Translations under genes and position numbers: made by a program | The notes under the pieces: generated by a model | Database searches by the model: none | Seen by the model: the letters and a program-made list of their open reading frames with translations, nothing else | What the model was told of the DNA's origin: nothing | Origin: an uncultured Eubacterium sp. | GTDB lineage: Bacteria; Bacillota; Clostridia; Lachnospirales; Lachnospiraceae | Direction of reading: 5' to 3' | Length of the DNA: 5,006 nucleotides | NCBI GenBank assembly: GCA_910579075.1 | Contig: CAJTSV010000028.1 | Location: forward strand, 31,440 to 36,445 | Shown here: positions 4,820-5,006 of the stretch, piece after piece | Numbering within the stretch: position 1 is the stretch's first letter | Layout of the letters: the number at the start of each line of letters is the position of its first letter

Positions 4820-5006
4820 ATGGACAGACTATATAATAGTAGAAATATGACTGACGGGAGCAAAAAGCGCATACAATATATCCGTCAGGAGGATCCGGAT
4901 TATCCGGAGCGGCTGAGGGTTCACAGAGGGATGCCGAAAGGCCTCTATGTGAGGGGAAAGCTGCCGGCGGCGGATCGTCCTGCGGTGGCAGTGGTGGGAG
5001 CCAGAC
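4820..5006 (+). CDS. dprA: DNA-processing protein DprA, N-terminal part, 3' partial
   Basis: DprA binds incoming single-stranded DNA in the cytoplasm and loads RecA during natural transformation. ATG 4820 lies four bases after the yifB stop, with GGAGG (4807-4811) eight bases upstream, so translation is probably coupled to yifB. The 62 visible residues contain YPERLRVHRGMPKGLYVRGKL aligned with the family's YP-x-x-L...P-x-x-LY-x-KG pattern (written here as residues 28-48), then VAVVGAR (56-62), the first strand of the Rossmann-like fold that carries GSR-x-x-T-x-YG in other members. The lead before YPERL is only about 27 residues, shorter than in B. subtilis DprA, so the N-terminal SAM-like domain seems absent. 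Codon use (AGA four times, Glu always GAG) matches the second half of yifB. Confidence 0.88.
   Translation, partial: MDRLYNSRNMTDGSKKRIQYIRQEDPDYPERLRVHRGMPKGLYVRGKLPAADRPAVAVVGAR

Noticed and set aside
4084..4872. Long minus-strand frame of 262 codons opposite yifB
   Set aside because: It is an antisense shadow of a strongly conserved AAA+ ATPase gene in GC-rich codons; low-complexity Pro/Ser/Arg content and no ribosome site.

Overview
The window looks like a chromosomal segment from a spore-forming, anaerobic Firmicute of the Lachnospiraceae/Clostridia type. The evidence is a mother-cell sporulation sigma factor of the SigK type, a DUF5662-family protein, a yifB-dprA pair, and clear purine-rich Shine-Dalgarno sites with TTG or ATG starts. 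This placement is by resemblance only; no rRNA or other marker is present.

Layout, left to right. Positions 2-145 are the last 47 codons of a glycogen-debranching (GlgX/isoamylase-like) enzyme. It is followed six bases later by a DUF5662 gene (152-751). The 3' end of that gene overlaps, tail to tail, an RluA-family pseudouridine synthase on the minus strand (719-1631) that is split by a one-base frameshift near 978-996. A 138-bp divergent region separates it from an intact sigK-like gene (1770-2402), which has no pro-sequence and has a SigK/SigE-like promoter candidate upstream. A strong hairpin (2401-2441) lies between sigK and a gene for an unrecognised 117-residue, tryptophan-rich protein (2462-2815).

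The stretch 2816-3270 has no intact long gene. It holds a 45-codon ORF coupled to the 117-aa gene and the decayed C-terminal piece of a DNA cytosine-5 methyltransferase (about 2856-3041). The rest is about 230 bp with an 8-bp inverted repeat and the ribosome binding site of the next gene. From 3271 to the end run yifB/comM (Mg-chelatase-like AAA+ ATPase, 514 aa) and, four bases later, the start of dprA. Both act on incoming single-stranded DNA in natural transformation in other bacteria.

The most striking observation is a break in base usage inside yifB, at the Walker A motif (about 3945-3993). Left of it, almost 4 kb contains a single GATC site, no AGA codons in sigK or the first half of yifB, and mostly ATT for isoleucine. 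Right of it, about 1 kb holds 13 GATC sites, many AGA and CCC codons, and mostly ATC and GAG. The protein reads through without a break. Either an in-frame homologous replacement from a different lineage or an assembly join at a conserved motif would explain this.
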